From: Marinobacter profundi
GTDB taxonomy: Bacteria; Pseudomonadota; Gammaproteobacteria; Pseudomonadales; Oleiphilaceae
NCBI RefSeq assembly: GCF_002744715.1
Contig: NZ_KZ319372.1
Location: forward strand, 124,001 to 188,000
DNA: 64,000 bases
Direction: 5' to 3'
Position 1 is the first letter of the stretch. Each line of letters begins with the position of its first letter. Positions 1 through 10,429 of this stretch are shown piece by piece. The position numbers were made by a program, and so were the translations under genes. The notes beneath the pieces were generated by a model. The model searched no databases. It saw only the letters and a program-made list of their open reading frames with translations, and was not told the DNA's origin.

Positions 1-81
1 CACTACAGCTAACGGCTCAGGGGAGGGAATAGTTGCAGTTGACGGTGTTTAACAATTGGTAATGTAGTGGCCGGTGCCGGC

Positions 82-2100
82 TCAGGCCCCGAGATCCCCG
101 AGCAGGGCGCTCAGGGTCGCCTTGCCCTTTTTCTGGTTGGCTTCAACATCCAGGTCACCCATGCCCTCCCATCTAAGGTCCTCTTCCGGCAGTTCGTCCA
201 GGAAGCGGCTGGGAATGGTTTCCAGCTTTTCGCCATATTGCTTGCGCTGGGCGGCAAACGTGAGGGTCAGGGTCTCCCGGGCGCGGGTGATGCCCACGTA
301 CATCAGCCGGCGCTCTTCCTCGATGTTGCCTTCTTCGATGCTGGTGCGGTGGGGCAGGATCTCTTCCTCCAGGCCCATGATGAAGACATGGGGGAATTCC
401 AGGCCCTTGGAGGCATGGAGTGTCAGCAGCTGCACCTTGTCACTGTCATCATCTTCTTCTCGCTGTTCCATCATGTCGCGCAGGATCAGTTTGCTGATGG
501 CGTCCTCGACCCCGATTTCATCGGCGGTGCCTTTGCCGTCATCGAGCATGCGCTGGATGGCATCAGTCAGGTACCAGATGTTCTCCATTCGCCGTTCGGC
601 CTGTTTCGGGCTGCCGGAGTGCTGGTGCAGCCACTCCTCGTACTCGATGTCGGTGAACAGCTGCTTGATCACCGGGATCGGGTTTTCCCGGTGCAGGCGC
701 TCGCAGGTGTTGTCGACCCAGTGGGCGAAGCGGCGCAGCCGGTCAAGGCCCTTCTCGGTGACGTGGGCCTCGGCGCCCATATCTCCCAGCGAGCGGAACA
801 GACTGACATTGCGGGAGCGGGCATAGTGGCTGAGCTGCTCTAAAGTGCGCGGGCCGATTTCCCGCCGTGGTACGTTGACCACCCGCAGAAACGCGGCATC
901 GTCATCCGGGTTTACCAGCAGTCGGAGGTAGGACATGGCGTCCTTGATCTCGCTCTTGGAGAAGAACGACTGCCCGCCGGAGATCCGGTAGGGAATCTGG
1001 TAGGCCTGCAGTTTCATTTCCAGCAGCCGGGCCTGGTGGTTGCCGCGGTAGAGTACGGCGAAATCCCGGAACGACAGGCCCTTTTTAAGCTTCTGGTCAA
1101 TGATCTCGGTGGCGACCCGCTCTGCCTCGGCATCCTCGCTGCGGCAGCGCACGATGCGGATTTCCTCGCCGATGGTGTGCTCACTCCACAGTGCTTTCTC
1201 GAACACGTGGGGGTTGTTGGCAATGACTGTGTTGGCGCTGCGCAGGATGCGTCCTGTGGAGCGGTAGTTCTGCTCCAGCTTGACGATCTTCAGGCTGGGG
1301 AAGTCTTCCTTCAGCTGGACCAGGTTTTCCGGTCGCGCGCCGCGCCAGGCGTAGATCGACTGGTCATCGTCTCCGACCACGGTAAAGGCCGCCCGCTCGG
1401 CCACCAGCAGCTTGACCAGTTCGTACTGGCAGACGTTGGTATCCTGGTACTCATCCACCAGCATGTAGCGGATCTTGCGGCGCCACTTCTGCAGGACGTC
1501 CGGATGGGTGCGGAACAGTTGTACCGGCAGCAGGATGAGGTCGTCAAAGTCGACCGCGTTGTAGGCCTTGAGGTACTCGTTGTACCGCGCGTAAATGAGG
1601 GCGATCCGTTGTTCCCGTTCGTCCGCCGCCTTGCTCCGCGCCTCTGCCGGACTGCGCATGGCGTTCTTCCAGGACGAGATGGTCATCTGGACGTCCGCCA
1701 GTTCATCACCGGCATCGGCACTGGCCTCCCGCATCATCAGGTCCTGCAGCAGGGCCTTGGCATCCTCGGCGTCGAAAATGGAGAAGCCGGGATGGTAGCC
1801 GAGGTGGGCATGCTCCTCGCGGATCATGTTCAGGCCGAGGTTGTGGAAGGTGGACACCGTGAGGCCGCGGGCCTGGCTCCGGTCGACCAGCCGGCTGACT
1901 CGCTCCTTCATTTCCCGCGCCGCCTTGTTGGTAAAGGTGACCGCGGCAATATGTCGCCCCGGAATGCCTACCTGCTCGATCAGATGGGCGATCTTGCGGG
2001 TGATCACGCTGGTCTTGCCGCTGCCGGCCCCCGCCAGTACCAGTAGGGGGCCTTCTACATAGCGCACGGCTTCACTTTGTCGGGGGTTGAGCTGGCTCAC
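82..2100 (-). CDS. rep: ATP-dependent DNA helicase Rep
   Basis: Superfamily 1A (UvrD/Rep) 3'-5' helicase that helps replication forks pass protein roadblocks and restart. The 672 residues match the length of E. coli Rep (about 673), and the N-terminus aligns closely with it as I remember it. Visible motifs are Walker A GAGSGKT (residues 24-30), the TFTNKAAREM stretch (motif Ia), DEYQDTN near 216 (Walker B), GDDDQSIYAWRGA near 243 (motif III), and LTLHASKGLEFPHVF and VGITRARETL in the C-terminal half (motifs V and VI). The start is a GTG with AGGAC a few bases upstream. It stands alone, divergent from the GGDEF/EAL gene. UvrD is the alternative, but the length and N-terminus favour Rep. Confidence 0.95.
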   Translation of the reverse strand: MSQLNPRQSEAVRYVEGPLLVLAGAGSGKTSVITRKIAHLIEQVGIPGRHIAAVTFTNKAAREMKERVSRLVDRSQARGLTVSTFHNLGLNMIREEHAHLGYHPGFSIFDAEDAKALLQDLMMREASADAGDELADVQMTISSWKNAMRSPAEARSKAADEREQRIALIYARYNEYLKAYNAVDFDDLILLPVQLFRTHPDVLQKWRRKIRYMLVDEYQDTNVCQYELVKLLVAERAAFTVVGDDDQSIYAWRGARPENLVQLKEDFPSLKIVKLEQNYRSTGRILRSANTVIANNPHVFEKALWSEHTIGEEIRIVRCRSEDAEAERVATEIIDQKLKKGLSFRDFAVLYRGNHQARLLEMKLQAYQIPYRISGGQSFFSKSEIKDAMSYLRLLVNPDDDAAFLRVVNVPRREIGPRTLEQLSHYARSRNVSLFRSLGDMGAEAHVTEKGLDRLRRFAHWVDNTCERLHRENPIPVIKQLFTDIEYEEWLHQHSGSPKQAERRMENIWYLTDAIQRMLDDGKGTADEIGVEDAISKLILRDMMEQREEDDDSDKVQLLTLHASKGLEFPHVFIMGLEEEILPHRTSIEEGNIEEERRLMYVGITRARETLTLTFAAQRKQYGEKLETIPSRFLDELPEEDLRWEGMGDLDVEANQKKGKATLSALLGDLGA

Positions 2101-2242
2101 GACGGTCCTGTTGGAGAAGGCAGATTCGATAGGGATAATGGGCCGCTATTCTACACCAGCGCAGGGGGTCCTGTACCTTGGCAATGTATCGGCTATCCTA
2201 GTGAGGACAACTTGTTATGATTACAGGGAAATCTGCGAATAA

Positions 2243-3982
2243 ATGACACTTTTGGCGACGGAACCCATGAGCTGTAGCCGCATCCGTATACTGGTACTGA
2301 CCCCGGAATACGCCGACTACCTGTGGCTCGGTGCCCTGCTGGCGCGGGATCCGGAGCTGGATCCGGACCTGACCTGGTGCCCGGATCTTATCGATTGCGA
2401 AGACCTGATCCGCAACGCCCATTTTGACGTGATCATCTGGGATTGTGTCTTTCATGGCGGCTCCGAGCTGGCCTTTATCCAATACCTGGCGGCGTCCAGC
2501 CATGACCGGCCGGTGCTGGCGCTGAGTGCCGAGCCCGCCGCCGAGCGGGCGCCGGAACTGCTGGCCGAGGGTGCCGCGGATTACCTGAGCCGGGCCCGGA
2601 TCGACCAGTGGGAGCTGATCCGCGCCGTCCGTTGCCTGTGGTACCGGGAGCAGCTGGCAGAGTCGGCCCATGGCCAGCTTGGCCGCGAGGTGGCCAGCGG
2701 TTTCATCAATCGCGACCTGTTCTTCGACCGCTTGCAGCAGGCGTTACTGCGGGCGGAACGGGGCAGTCAGCGCCTTGCGCTGCTGCACCTCAACATTGAC
2801 GCCTTCCGCAATCTCAACGAATCCCTGGGGTACCAGCAGAGCGACCAGCTCATCGTGAAGCTGGCCGAACGGCTGCGGGCCAGCCTGCGCCGGGTGGATT
2901 CCCTGATGCGCATCGGTGGTGACGAGTTCGCCATTATCGTCGAGAAGGTGGAGGACTCCCTGGATGTCACCCAGGTCATCCGCAAGGTGGTCACCGCACT
3001 GAATGAGCCGCTGACCATTGGCGGCCAAACCCTGGTGGTGAGTGCCAGCCTGGGGGTTGCCACCTACCCGGAGGCCGGTAACACCGCCGAGAACCTGTTG
3101 CGGCGGGCCAACCGCGCCATGTTCGAGGCCAAGCGGGATGCCGGCACCAGCTACCGCTTCTATGACCAGAACCTGCACGTAACCGCCGGCCACCAGCTGC
3201 GGCTGGAAGCGGACCTGCGCAATGCCCTGCGTAACCGGGAGCTTGAGCTCTACTACCAGCCGCGGATCGACCTGGCCACCGAGGAGGTGCGCGGGGTGGA
3301 ATGTCTGCTGCGCTGGAACCACCCGGAACGCGGCCTGATCTCACCGGAGGAATTCATTCCGGTTGCGGAGCGCAGCGGGCTGATCGTGCCGATCGGTTAC
3401 TGGGTGATTGAGCAGGCCTGTGGGCGCTTGCGGGATGCCGCCGAGCTGGGGCACCCCGGGCTGGTGTTTGCGGTCAACCTGTCGTTCCGCCAGTTCCACG
3501 ACCGCAAGATGACGGAAACTATTTTCCGCATCATCTACAACGCCAATGTGGATACCAGCCTGCTTGAACTTGAGCTCACCGAAAGTGCCATGATGCACGA
3601 CCCGGAATACGCCCAGCGCTGCCTGCGGGAGCTTAACCAGCTGGGAATCAGTTTTGCGCTGGATGATTTCGGTACCGGGTTCTCATCCCTCAGCAACCTC
3701 CAGCACCTGCCCATTGCACTGGTCAAGATCGACAAGTCCTTCGTCCAGGACCTGGGCCATTCCGCGGATGCGGAGCACATCATCCGCGCGATTATCAGCC
3801 TGGCCCACAGCCTGCAGATCAGCGTGGTTGCCGAAGGGGTGGAGACCGAGGATCAGCTGGATTTCCTGCGCCAGCAGCACTGTGACGAGATCCAGGGATA
3901 CTTCTATGCCCGCCCCATGCGCTGGCCGGATCTGATGCATTTTCTCGATGGTGGCAACACCCCGGCTTGCCTGCAACAGTAA
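2243..3982 (+). CDS. Receiver-like/GGDEF/EAL cyclic di-GMP signalling protein
   Basis: 579-residue cytosolic protein. Residues 1-130 look like a response-regulator receiver: an aspartate in IIWDCVF near 67 is present, but the usual N-terminal acidic pair is not obvious, so phosphorylation is uncertain. A diguanylate cyclase domain follows (about 160-320) with an intact GGDEF at 225-229 and an RRVD inhibitory site five residues before it. The EAL domain (about 330-570) has ECL instead of EAL at 353-355 but keeps the glutamate, DDFGTG, VKIDKSF, the AEGVE loop and QGYF. Both activities therefore look possible. The ATG at 2243 is used; an ATG at 2267 (MSCSRIRI) is an alternative and neither has a strong Shine-Dalgarno. 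The gene is monocistronic between rep and tex, so context gives no clue to its target. Confidence 0.9.
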   Translation: MTLLATEPMSCSRIRILVLTPEYADYLWLGALLARDPELDPDLTWCPDLIDCEDLIRNAHFDVIIWDCVFHGGSELAFIQYLAASSHDRPVLALSAEPAAERAPELLAEGAADYLSRARIDQWELIRAVRCLWYREQLAESAHGQLGREVASGFINRDLFFDRLQQALLRAERGSQRLALLHLNIDAFRNLNESLGYQQSDQLIVKLAERLRASLRRVDSLMRIGGDEFAIIVEKVEDSLDVTQVIRKVVTALNEPLTIGGQTLVVSASLGVATYPEAGNTAENLLRRANRAMFEAKRDAGTSYRFYDQNLHVTAGHQLRLEADLRNALRNRELELYYQPRIDLATEEVRGVECLLRWNHPERGLISPEEFIPVAERSGLIVPIGYWVIEQACGRLRDAAELGHPGLVFAVNLSFRQFHDRKMTETIFRIIYNANVDTSLLELELTESAMMHDPEYAQRCLRELNQLGISFALDDFGTGFSSLSNLQHLPIALVKIDKSFVQDLGHSADAEHIIRAIISLAHSLQISVVAEGVETEDQLDFLRQQHCDEIQGYFYARPMRWPDLMHFLDGGNTPACLQQ

Positions 3983-4029
3983 GCCGCTGTACCTTTGCGC
4001 TTTGTTTTTAAAGCATCAGGCGAGGTTGC

Positions 4030-6366
4030 ATGAACAGTATCTCCAGGCGCATTGCCGACGAACTCGGGGTTCGCGAGCAACAGGTGAATGCCACCATTGA
4101 ACTGCTGGATGAAGGCGCGACGGTGCCTTTCATCGCCCGTTACCGTAAGGAGGTTACCGGTTCCCTGGACGACAGTCAGCTGCGAACCCTCGAGGAACGG
4201 GTGCGCTACCTGCGGGAGCTGGAAGACCGTCGCGGAACCATCCTCAAGAGCATTGAGGAGCAGGGCAAGCTGACCGATGAACTGCGCAGTGCCATCGCCG
4301 AAGCCGACACCAAGAACCGCCTGGAAGACCTCTACCTGCCCTACAAGCCCAAGCGCCGCACCAAGGCCCAGATTGCCCGTGAAGCGGGTCTGCAGCCGTT
4401 GGCCGACGCGCTTTATGACGACCCCACGCTGGATCCGGAAACCACCGCGACCGGTTATCTCAATGCCGAGGCCGGCATCACTGACAGCAAGGCTGCGCTG
4501 GAGGGAGCCCGCCATATCCTGATGGAGCGATTTGCCGAAGATGCCGAGCTGCTCGGTGTGCTGCGGGACTTCATCTGGAACCAGGGCCAGCTCAAGGTGA
4601 CAGTCATCGAGGGGAAGGAAACCGAAGGGGCCAAGTTCCGTGATTACTTTGACCACATCGAGCCACTGAAAAAAATTCCCTCCCACCGGGCGCTGGCCAT
4701 TCTTCGTGGCCGCAACGAAGGTATTCTGGGCTACACCATTGTGGTGGGTGACGGTGAGGATGACCGGCGCCAGCCCCATCCCGCGGAACAGCGCATTGCC
4801 GCGCACTGGAACATCCGTGACAACGGCCGTGCTGCCGACAAGTGGCTGGCCGAGGTGGTGCGCTGGACCTGGCGAGTCAAGCTCGCGACCCAGATTGAAA
4901 CCGACCTGATGGCGCAGATTCGCGAAGCCGCGGAAGCCGAGGCCATCAACGTGTTTGCGGCCAACCTCAAGGACCTGTTGCTGCTGGCACCGGCCGGCCC
5001 GCGTCCGACTCTGGGGCTGGATCCCGGGCTGCGCACCGGGGTCAAGGTGGCGGTGATTGACGGTACCGGCCAGGTAGTGGGCCATGGTGCGATCTTCCCC
5101 CATGCCCCGAAGAACCAGTGGGACCAGTCCATCGAGCAGCTGGCCGCCTGGTGCCGGCAGTACCGGATCGAGCTGGTAGCAATCGGCAATGGCACCGCCT
5201 CGCGGGAGACCGAGAAACTGGTCGCCGACCTGTGCAAACGATATCCGGAGCTCAAGCTCGCGCGAATTGTGGTCAGTGAATCCGGTGCTTCAATCTACTC
5301 CGCCTCCGAGTTTGCTTCCCGCGAGCTGCCGGATCTCGATGTCACCATCCGTGGCGCCGTCTCCATCGCCCGTCGCCTGCAGGATCCGCTCGCCGAACTG
5401 GTCAAGATCGAACCCAAATCCATCGGGGTGGGGCAGTACCAGCACGATGTGTCTCAGGTGCAGTTGGCCCGCAGTCTGGATGCGGTGGTCGAGGACTGCG
5501 TGAACGGGGTCGGGGTCGACCTCAATACCGCTTCCGTGCCGCTGCTGGCGCGGGTATCCGGACTGAACCAGAGCATTGCCCAGAACATTGTTGATTACCG
5601 TAATCGTAACGGTGTGTTCAGCAGCCGCAAACAGCTGCTCAAGGTTTCCCGCCTCGGCGAGCGGACCTTTGAGCAGGCTGCAGGATTTCTCCGGATTGCC
5701 GGTGGCGAGAACCCGCTGGACCGCTCTTCGGTCCACCCGGAGGCCTATGGCGTGGTGGAGGCCATAGCGGCCCGCAACGGACGCCAGGTGGCCGATATTA
5801 TCGGCGACAGCTCGTTCCTGCGCTCGCTGGACCCGAAGGATTACGTGACCGAACAGTTCGGCTTGCCGACGATTCGCGATATCATCGCCGAACTGGAAAA
5901 GCCCGGCCGCGATCCGCGCCCGGAATTCCGTTTTGCCAGTTTCGAGGAAGGGGTGGAAACCCTTGGTGATCTCAAGCCTGGCATGATTCTCGAGGGCTCG
6001 GTGACCAATGTCACTAACTTTGGTGCCTTCGTGGATATCGGCGTGCATCAGGATGGGCTGGTACATATCTCCGCCTTGTCCCACACTTTCGTCAAGGACC
6101 CGCGGGAAGTGGTGAAGGCCGGCGATATCGTCAAGGTAAAGGTGATGGAAGTGGACATTCCCCGCAAGCGGATTGCGCTGTCAATGCGGATGGATGACCA
6201 GCCGGGTGAGGACAGTCGTGGCGGCGCAAAGCCAGCCGGTCGCAGCAGCGGTGCGGGTGCCGGTCGCGGTGGCCAGGGGCGCGCAGCCAGGCCCCAGCCG
6301 GCCCAGCAGGGCGCAATGGCCGGCGCGCTGGCGCAGGCGCTGGCCTCGGCCAAAGGTAAGCGCTGA
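4030..6366 (+). CDS. tex: Tex family S1 RNA-binding transcriptional accessory protein
   Basis: 778-residue Tex protein, a conserved nucleic-acid-binding factor linked to transcription. The helical N-terminal region begins with the family-typical [12 protein letters not shown] YqgF-like RNase H fold starts near residue 325 ([15 protein letters not shown]). Paired helix-hairpin-helix motifs lie at about 490-560 ([20 protein letters not shown]). The S1 domain is at about 648-720 ([20 protein letters not shown]). The last 55 residues are a Gly/Arg/Gln/Ala-rich tail, probably disordered. The ATG is preceded by AGGCGAGG. Length and domain order are normal. It appears to form its own transcription unit ahead of gshA. 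Confidence 0.96.
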   Translation: MNSISRRIADELGVREQQVNATIELLDEGATVPFIARYRKEVTGSLDDSQLRTLEERVRYLRELEDRRGTILKSIEEQGKLTDELRSAIAEADTKNRLEDLYLPYKPKRRTKAQIAREAGLQPLADALYDDPTLDPETTATGYLNAEAGITDSKAALEGARHILMERFAEDAELLGVLRDFIWNQGQLKVTVIEGKETEGAKFRDYFDHIEPLKKIPSHRALAILRGRNEGILGYTIVVGDGEDDRRQPHPAEQRIAAHWNIRDNGRAADKWLAEVVRWTWRVKLATQIETDLMAQIREAAEAEAINVFAANLKDLLLLAPAGPRPTLGLDPGLRTGVKVAVIDGTGQVVGHGAIFPHAPKNQWDQSIEQLAAWCRQYRIELVAIGNGTASRETEKLVADLCKRYPELKLARIVVSESGASIYSASEFASRELPDLDVTIRGAVSIARRLQDPLAELVKIEPKSIGVGQYQHDVSQVQLARSLDAVVEDCVNGVGVDLNTASVPLLARVSGLNQSIAQNIVDYRNRNGVFSSRKQLLKVSRLGERTFEQAAGFLRIAGGENPLDRSSVHPEAYGVVEAIAARNGRQVADIIGDSSFLRSLDPKDYVTEQFGLPTIRDIIAELEKPGRDPRPEFRFASFEEGVETLGDLKPGMILEGSVTNVTNFGAFVDIGVHQDGLVHISALSHTFVKDPREVVKAGDIVKVKVMEVDIPRKRIALSMRMDDQPGEDSRGGAKPAGRSSGAGAGRGGQGRAARPQPAQQGAMAGALAQALASAKGKR

Positions 6367-6454
6367 TCTCATCCGGGGGCCCTGCACGGCCCCGTCACCA
6401 TTCTAATTGTTCGCAGTGCCGGGTTGGCCTGGTACTGCACAACAGGAGTCATTC

Positions 6455-8008
6455 ATGGCTGAATCCCGTCATCAGCTTTTCGGGCAGTTTACTGCCAGTC
6501 AGTGGTCCGGTTTCCGCAAGGGCGCAGAGAAGGAAGGCCTGCGGGTAGACCGCAACGGGTTCATCGCCCAGACTCCGCATCCCCGGGCGCTGGGATCGGC
6601 ACTGACCCATCCGCAGATAACCACCGATTATTCGGAGGCCCTGCTCGAGCTGATCACCCCGGTCTGTGACTCGACCGCCGCCATGCTGTCCTCGCTGCGG
6701 GATACCCACCGCTATGTCCAGCAACACCTGGGGGACGAGCTGTTCTGGGGGGCGAGCATGCCCTGCGAGATCAATGGTGACAGCAGCATTCCCATTGCCC
6801 GTTATGGCACCTCCAACATTGGCCGCCTCAAGCACGTTTACCGTCAGGGCCTGGCCGTGCGCTATGGCCGGGTCATGCAGAGCATTGCCGGTGCCCACTA
6901 CAATGTGTCGTTGCCGGACAGTTTCTGGGGTATCTGGCAGCAGGCGCTGGGCAACCGTCAGAACCTGCAGGATTTCAAGTCGGACCAGTACTTCTGGCTG
7001 ATCCGCAATTTCCGTCGCCGCAGCTGGCTGCTGATGCTGTTGTTTGGTGCCTCGCCGGCGCTGGATGCCAGCTTTGTTGCCGGCGTCCGGCACAACCTGG
7101 CGGACTGGGGGCATCGCACCTGGTACGGGCCCGAGGCAACCTCGTTGCGGATGGGTGATCTGGGTTACCACAACAATGCCCAGTCGTCGCTCAATATCTG
7201 TTTTAACGAGCTGGAGACTTACACCAAGACCCTGTACCGGGCCATACATACGCCCTGGCCACCCTATGAAGCGATCGGCACCCGGGACGGGGACCGGTTC
7301 ATCCAGATCAATACCAGCATCCTGCAGATTGAAAACGAGTACTACAGCGCGGTGCGTCCCAAGCGCACCACCCGGCGCGAGGAAAAGCCGATCCAGGCGC
7401 TGGAGGCCCGTGGCGTGGAATACATCGAGGTACGCTGCCTGGATCTCGATCCGTTCTCGCCGGTAGGGATGAACGAGCAGCAGATCGACTTCCTCGACCT
7501 GTTCCTGCTGGACTGCCTGTTATCGGACAGTCCCCGAATCGGTGATGACGAGTGCGAGCGGCTGGATGACAACTACAAGGACGTCGTCAGCCGCGGCCGG
7601 TCCCCTGAGCTGACGCTGTGTGACGGCCGTGGCCCCACCACTGTCGGTGAGTCGGCATTGCGCCTGCTGGACCGCTTGCAGGGACTGGCCGGACAACTCG
7701 ATGGGCTGGCCGGGGGCGATACCTATCGCAATGCCCTAACGGCCCAGCGCGCCAAGGTGGAAAACCCGGAGCTGTTGCCGTCGGCACAGGTGCTGCAGGC
7801 GATGAAGACCTCCGGTCTCGGACACCGTGACTGGGGTATGGAGATGGCCCGCCAGCACCGGGAAACCCTGCTGGCGGAACCGCTTGAGGGTACGGCGCTG
7901 GCAGAATTCGAGCGGATGAGCGCTGATTCGCTGGCTGAGCAGGTTGAGATGGAGCGATCCGACTCGCTGTCATTTGAGGATTTCCTGGCCCAGTACCTGC
8001 GGAACTGA
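6455..8008 (+). CDS. gshA: Glutamate-cysteine ligase (gamma-proteobacterial type)
   Basis: Catalyses the first step of glutathione synthesis, joining glutamate to cysteine with ATP in the cytoplasm. At 517 residues it is the length of E. coli GshA. Typical family stretches are the EALLELITPV region, the FWGASMPC segment near residue 100, SRYG-like IPIARYGTSN, and GAHYNVSLPDSFW near 150. The start is placed at the ATG at 6455 because AGGAG sits 9 bases upstream; the open frame reaches back to 6407 but has no ribosome site there. gshB is not in the window. Confidence 0.95.
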   Translation: MAESRHQLFGQFTASQWSGFRKGAEKEGLRVDRNGFIAQTPHPRALGSALTHPQITTDYSEALLELITPVCDSTAAMLSSLRDTHRYVQQHLGDELFWGASMPCEINGDSSIPIARYGTSNIGRLKHVYRQGLAVRYGRVMQSIAGAHYNVSLPDSFWGIWQQALGNRQNLQDFKSDQYFWLIRNFRRRSWLLMLLFGASPALDASFVAGVRHNLADWGHRTWYGPEATSLRMGDLGYHNNAQSSLNICFNELETYTKTLYRAIHTPWPPYEAIGTRDGDRFIQINTSILQIENEYYSAVRPKRTTRREEKPIQALEARGVEYIEVRCLDLDPFSPVGMNEQQIDFLDLFLLDCLLSDSPRIGDDECERLDDNYKDVVSRGRSPELTLCDGRGPTTVGESALRLLDRLQGLAGQLDGLAGGDTYRNALTAQRAKVENPELLPSAQVLQAMKTSGLGHRDWGMEMARQHRETLLAEPLEGTALAEFERMSADSLAEQVEMERSDSLSFEDFLAQYLRN

Positions 8009-8169
8009 TGCGGCAAACGGCGGGCAACGCGGGGGCGGTCACACGATGACCGGACCTGGTGCACAAAAACTCCACAGCACGTTGTCCGGCGGCCAATCCC
8101 CTGCTAGCGTTGACGTGGCATTTCATATCGTCGGTATTCGCTACGTTCGTGCGGTCAGGGAGAGAAGGC

Positions 8170-8379
8170 ATGGCAACAGACACCGGCCTGGGCTGGGGCG
8201 TTGAATCGCTTAACAAGGCTTATCGTCAGGGCTATATGGCGGCCAGCATCGGTCTGCCGAAAGCCCGCTGCCCCTATCGCGGAGAGGTGGTGGTTGCGGC
8301 CTGGGAGGCCGGCTGGGACGATGCCGAGCAGGTGGTCCGCGATGCCACGGACGATGATCTGTTTTCCCGCATTGCCTGA
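8170..8379 (+). CDS. rmf: Ribosome modulation factor-like protein
   Basis: 69-residue small protein resembling ribosome modulation factor, which dimerises 70S ribosomes into inactive 100S particles in stationary phase. The family signature is visible: an RQGYMA segment, then KARCPYRG, then a W..GW motif (AAWEAGWDDA). It is longer than E. coli RMF (55) because both ends are extended and the tail is acidic rather than basic, so function may differ. The ATG at 8170 has AGGGAGA directly upstream; the open frame continues to 8059 without a ribosome site. It lies alone between gshA and dsbB. Confidence 0.75.
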   Translation: MATDTGLGWGVESLNKAYRQGYMAASIGLPKARCPYRGEVVVAAWEAGWDDAEQVVRDATDDDLFSRIA

Positions 8380-8471
8380 GCCTGCCGAAGCTTGAAGTTC
8401 GCGCCCGTTTACGGTTAAGTGGGTGGCCGCCGGAGTCCGGCCGGCTGCCCGTTCAATCGTGAGGTGACAAC

Positions 8472-8963
8472 TTGAAGTACAGGATGGTGTTTTCCCTGAT
8501 TTTTCTTGTGTGTGCCGGCTTGCTGGCTACCGCGTTCTACATGGAATATGTGATGGGCCTCGAGCCGTGCCCGCTGTGCTGGCTCCAGCGCTATGCCTTC
8601 ATGGCGGTCGGGGCGGTCAGCCTGCTTGCGGTGGTCCATAACCCCGCGGCAACCGGCGGCCGGATCTACGGTTTCCTGCTGGCGCTGTTTGCCGGCACCG
8701 GCCTTGCCCTGGCCGGGCGTCAACTCTGGCTGCAAAGCCTGCCCCCTGACCAGGTGCCCGCCTGCGGCCCATCGGTCGACTATATGCTCGAAGTGTTGCC
8801 CTGGACGGAAGTGCTCACCACGGCAATCCGCGGTACCGGCGATTGTGCCGAAGTGGTGTGGCGCTTCCTCGGGCTCAGCATTCCCGGCTGGACGGCCGTT
8901 TTCTTCAGCCTGCTGGTGGTGGTCGGGCTGGTAATGCTGTTTCGTCCGCTTCGTCGCGGTTAA
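8472..8963 (+). CDS. dsbB: Disulfide bond formation protein DsbB
   Basis: Inner-membrane quinone reductase that reoxidises periplasmic DsbA. The 163 residues hold four hydrophobic segments and both expected cysteine pairs: Cys33-Cys36 in EPCPLCWLQR, and Cys98 with Cys125 in the second periplasmic loop. The start is a TTG at 8472 with GAGGTGA just upstream; the ATG at 8484 is an alternative that would shorten the first helix. It directly precedes rsd/algQ, the same neighbour as dsbH in Pseudomonas. No dsbA is present in the window. Confidence 0.93.
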   Translation: MKYRMVFSLIFLVCAGLLATAFYMEYVMGLEPCPLCWLQRYAFMAVGAVSLLAVVHNPAATGGRIYGFLLALFAGTGLALAGRQLWLQSLPPDQVPACGPSVDYMLEVLPWTEVLTTAIRGTGDCAEVVWRFLGLSIPGWTAVFFSLLVVVGLVMLFRPLRRG

Positions 8964-9053
8964 GTGTTGCGAGGGCAGGCTGCCTTGGGGTAAGTTGAGG
9001 TTCACAATCAACAGCAGCACTGAGTGCACAGCCGTGAGCAGGAGACGGGCGAC

Positions 9054-9536
9054 ATGTTAGAAAATTGCCGGAATGCGAGGGAGCGCTGGGGTGGCGTCAG
9101 CGAGTTGATTGACCGCTGGCTCAAGGAGCGACAGGAATTGCTGGTCCATTACTGCGACCTGTCCGGCCAGGAGGACCGTACGCCTTCGGAAGCGCTCATG
9201 GCGAAATTTGTCCGGTTCTGCGAAGTGTTGGTGGACTATGTCTCCGCAGGGCATTTCGAGGTCTACGAGCAGCTCATTCGGGAGGCCAAGGAGTTCAATG
9301 ACGGCGGTCTCGAGCTGGCGGCCAAGGTCTACCCGCGGTTGGCGGAAAACACCGAGATTGCGCTCGATTTCAATGATCGCCTGGATGGCCGGGCACTGTC
9401 CGGGGATGAAGTGAAGTCACTTTTTGACGAGCTGTCAAACCTGGGTGAGGTGCTTGAAAGCCGCTTCGAGATCGAGGATTTTCTGATCGAACACCTGCAC
9501 AACGTTCACGCTGACAAGGTTCTGTCATCGGTCTGA
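9054..9536 (+). CDS. rsd: Rsd/AlgQ anti-sigma-70 regulator
   Basis: 160-residue protein of the Rsd/AlgQ family, which binds region 4 of the housekeeping sigma factor and shifts RNA polymerase use in stationary phase. The N-terminus (MLENCRNARERWGGV then LIDRWLKERQ) is nearly the same as P. aeruginosa AlgQ as I recall it, and the length matches. The ATG at 9054 has AGGAG 9 bases upstream; the ATG at 9024 has no ribosome site. A stem-loop follows at 9558-9586. The FKBP gene next door is also its neighbour in Pseudomonas. Confidence 0.93.
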   Translation: MLENCRNARERWGGVSELIDRWLKERQELLVHYCDLSGQEDRTPSEALMAKFVRFCEVLVDYVSAGHFEVYEQLIREAKEFNDGGLELAAKVYPRLAENTEIALDFNDRLDGRALSGDEVKSLFDELSNLGEVLESRFEIEDFLIEHLHNVHADKVLSSV

Positions 9537-9557
9537 GGCGGGCCGGCAGGTAGTTTT

Positions 9558-9586
9558 ACCCGGGCCGCGGTGTTGCTGGCCCGGGT
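9558..9586 (+). terminator. Stem-loop between rsd and the FKBP gene
   Basis: A perfect 9-bp stem (9558-9566 with 9578-9586) encloses an 11-base loop. Only a short T run follows on the plus strand, so termination is probable but not strong. It lies between two convergent genes and may serve both. Confidence 0.5.
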
Positions 9587-9600
9587 GCTTTGGAAGCTGC

Positions 9601-10338
9601 TTAGTTTGCCTCAGCTTCCGTCTCTTCTTTCTGGTCCGGGTTCACGGCCAGCAGTTCCACGTCGAAAATCAGCGTTTCGTTGGGGCCAATGCCACGATTA
9701 CCGCCCGGGCCGTAGGCCAGGTCTGACGGGATGTAGAGTTTGTAGCGGCTGCCTTCAGTCATCAGCTGCAGGCCTTCGGTCCAGCCGGGAATGACCTGGT
9801 TCAGTCCGAAGGTTACCGGCTCGCCGCGTTCGCGGGAGCTGTCAAAGACTTCGCCGGAGATCAGCTCGCCGGTGTAGTGCACACGAACCTGATCTTCGGC
9901 GGCCGGCTTGTCGCCACTGCCTTCTTCAATCACTTCGTACTGCAGACCGGATTCGGTGGTCTGTACGCCTTCGCGGGCGCCGTTCTCGGCGAGGAAGGTT
10001 TCGCCGGCGTCCTTGTTCTTCTGGGCAAGCTCTTCCATCTGGGCGCGCTGCTCGTCCTGGAGTTCCTGCTGATAGGCCATCAGAGCCTGCTGGATCTCCT
10101 CGCGGGTCATCCGGTTGGCAGTTTCGTCAGCGGCGTGACCGTGCTGGATGCCCTGGAGAAACTGGTCCATCTGCAGGTCGGGCAGATCGTTGCGCATACG
10201 CTCGCCGAGCACCAGACCCATGCCGTAGCTTACTTTCTGGTCGTTGGTGTCGAGCTTAGGATCTTCCGGGGTCTGAGTTGCAGTGGTGCAGCCAGCCATA
10301 ACGCCGGCAATCGCCAGGGCGATCAGGGTTTTCTTCAT
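9601..10338 (-). CDS. FKBP-type peptidyl-prolyl isomerase (Mip/FkpA-like)
   Basis: 245-residue exported proline isomerase that probably assists folding in the periplasm. The N-terminus is a signal sequence ending in VMAGC, so it may be a lipoprotein. A helical Mip/FKBP_N dimerisation region spans about 40-130 and includes KVSYGMGLVLGERM. The catalytic FKBP domain spans about 150-240 (VRVHYTGEL, FGLNQVIPGW, YIPSDLAYG). The ATG at 10338 has AAGGA upstream; the frame is open to 10413 but that extension would bury the signal peptide. The tail is rich in glutamate and alanine. FklB and FkpA are the closest named types and I cannot choose between them. Confidence 0.9.
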   Translation of the reverse strand: MKKTLIALAIAGVMAGCTTATQTPEDPKLDTNDQKVSYGMGLVLGERMRNDLPDLQMDQFLQGIQHGHAADETANRMTREEIQQALMAYQQELQDEQRAQMEELAQKNKDAGETFLAENGAREGVQTTESGLQYEVIEEGSGDKPAAEDQVRVHYTGELISGEVFDSSRERGEPVTFGLNQVIPGWTEGLQLMTEGSRYKLYIPSDLAYGPGGNRGIGPNETLIFDVELLAVNPDQKEETEAEAN

Positions 10339-10429
10339 TGCTGGGTCCTTCGTCTGGTTTTGTAATTCAGCACTGAAAGTTATCGGTTTCAGTCGTCGGA
10401 TGCTACTGAACATGCGTTAACGTGTGAAG

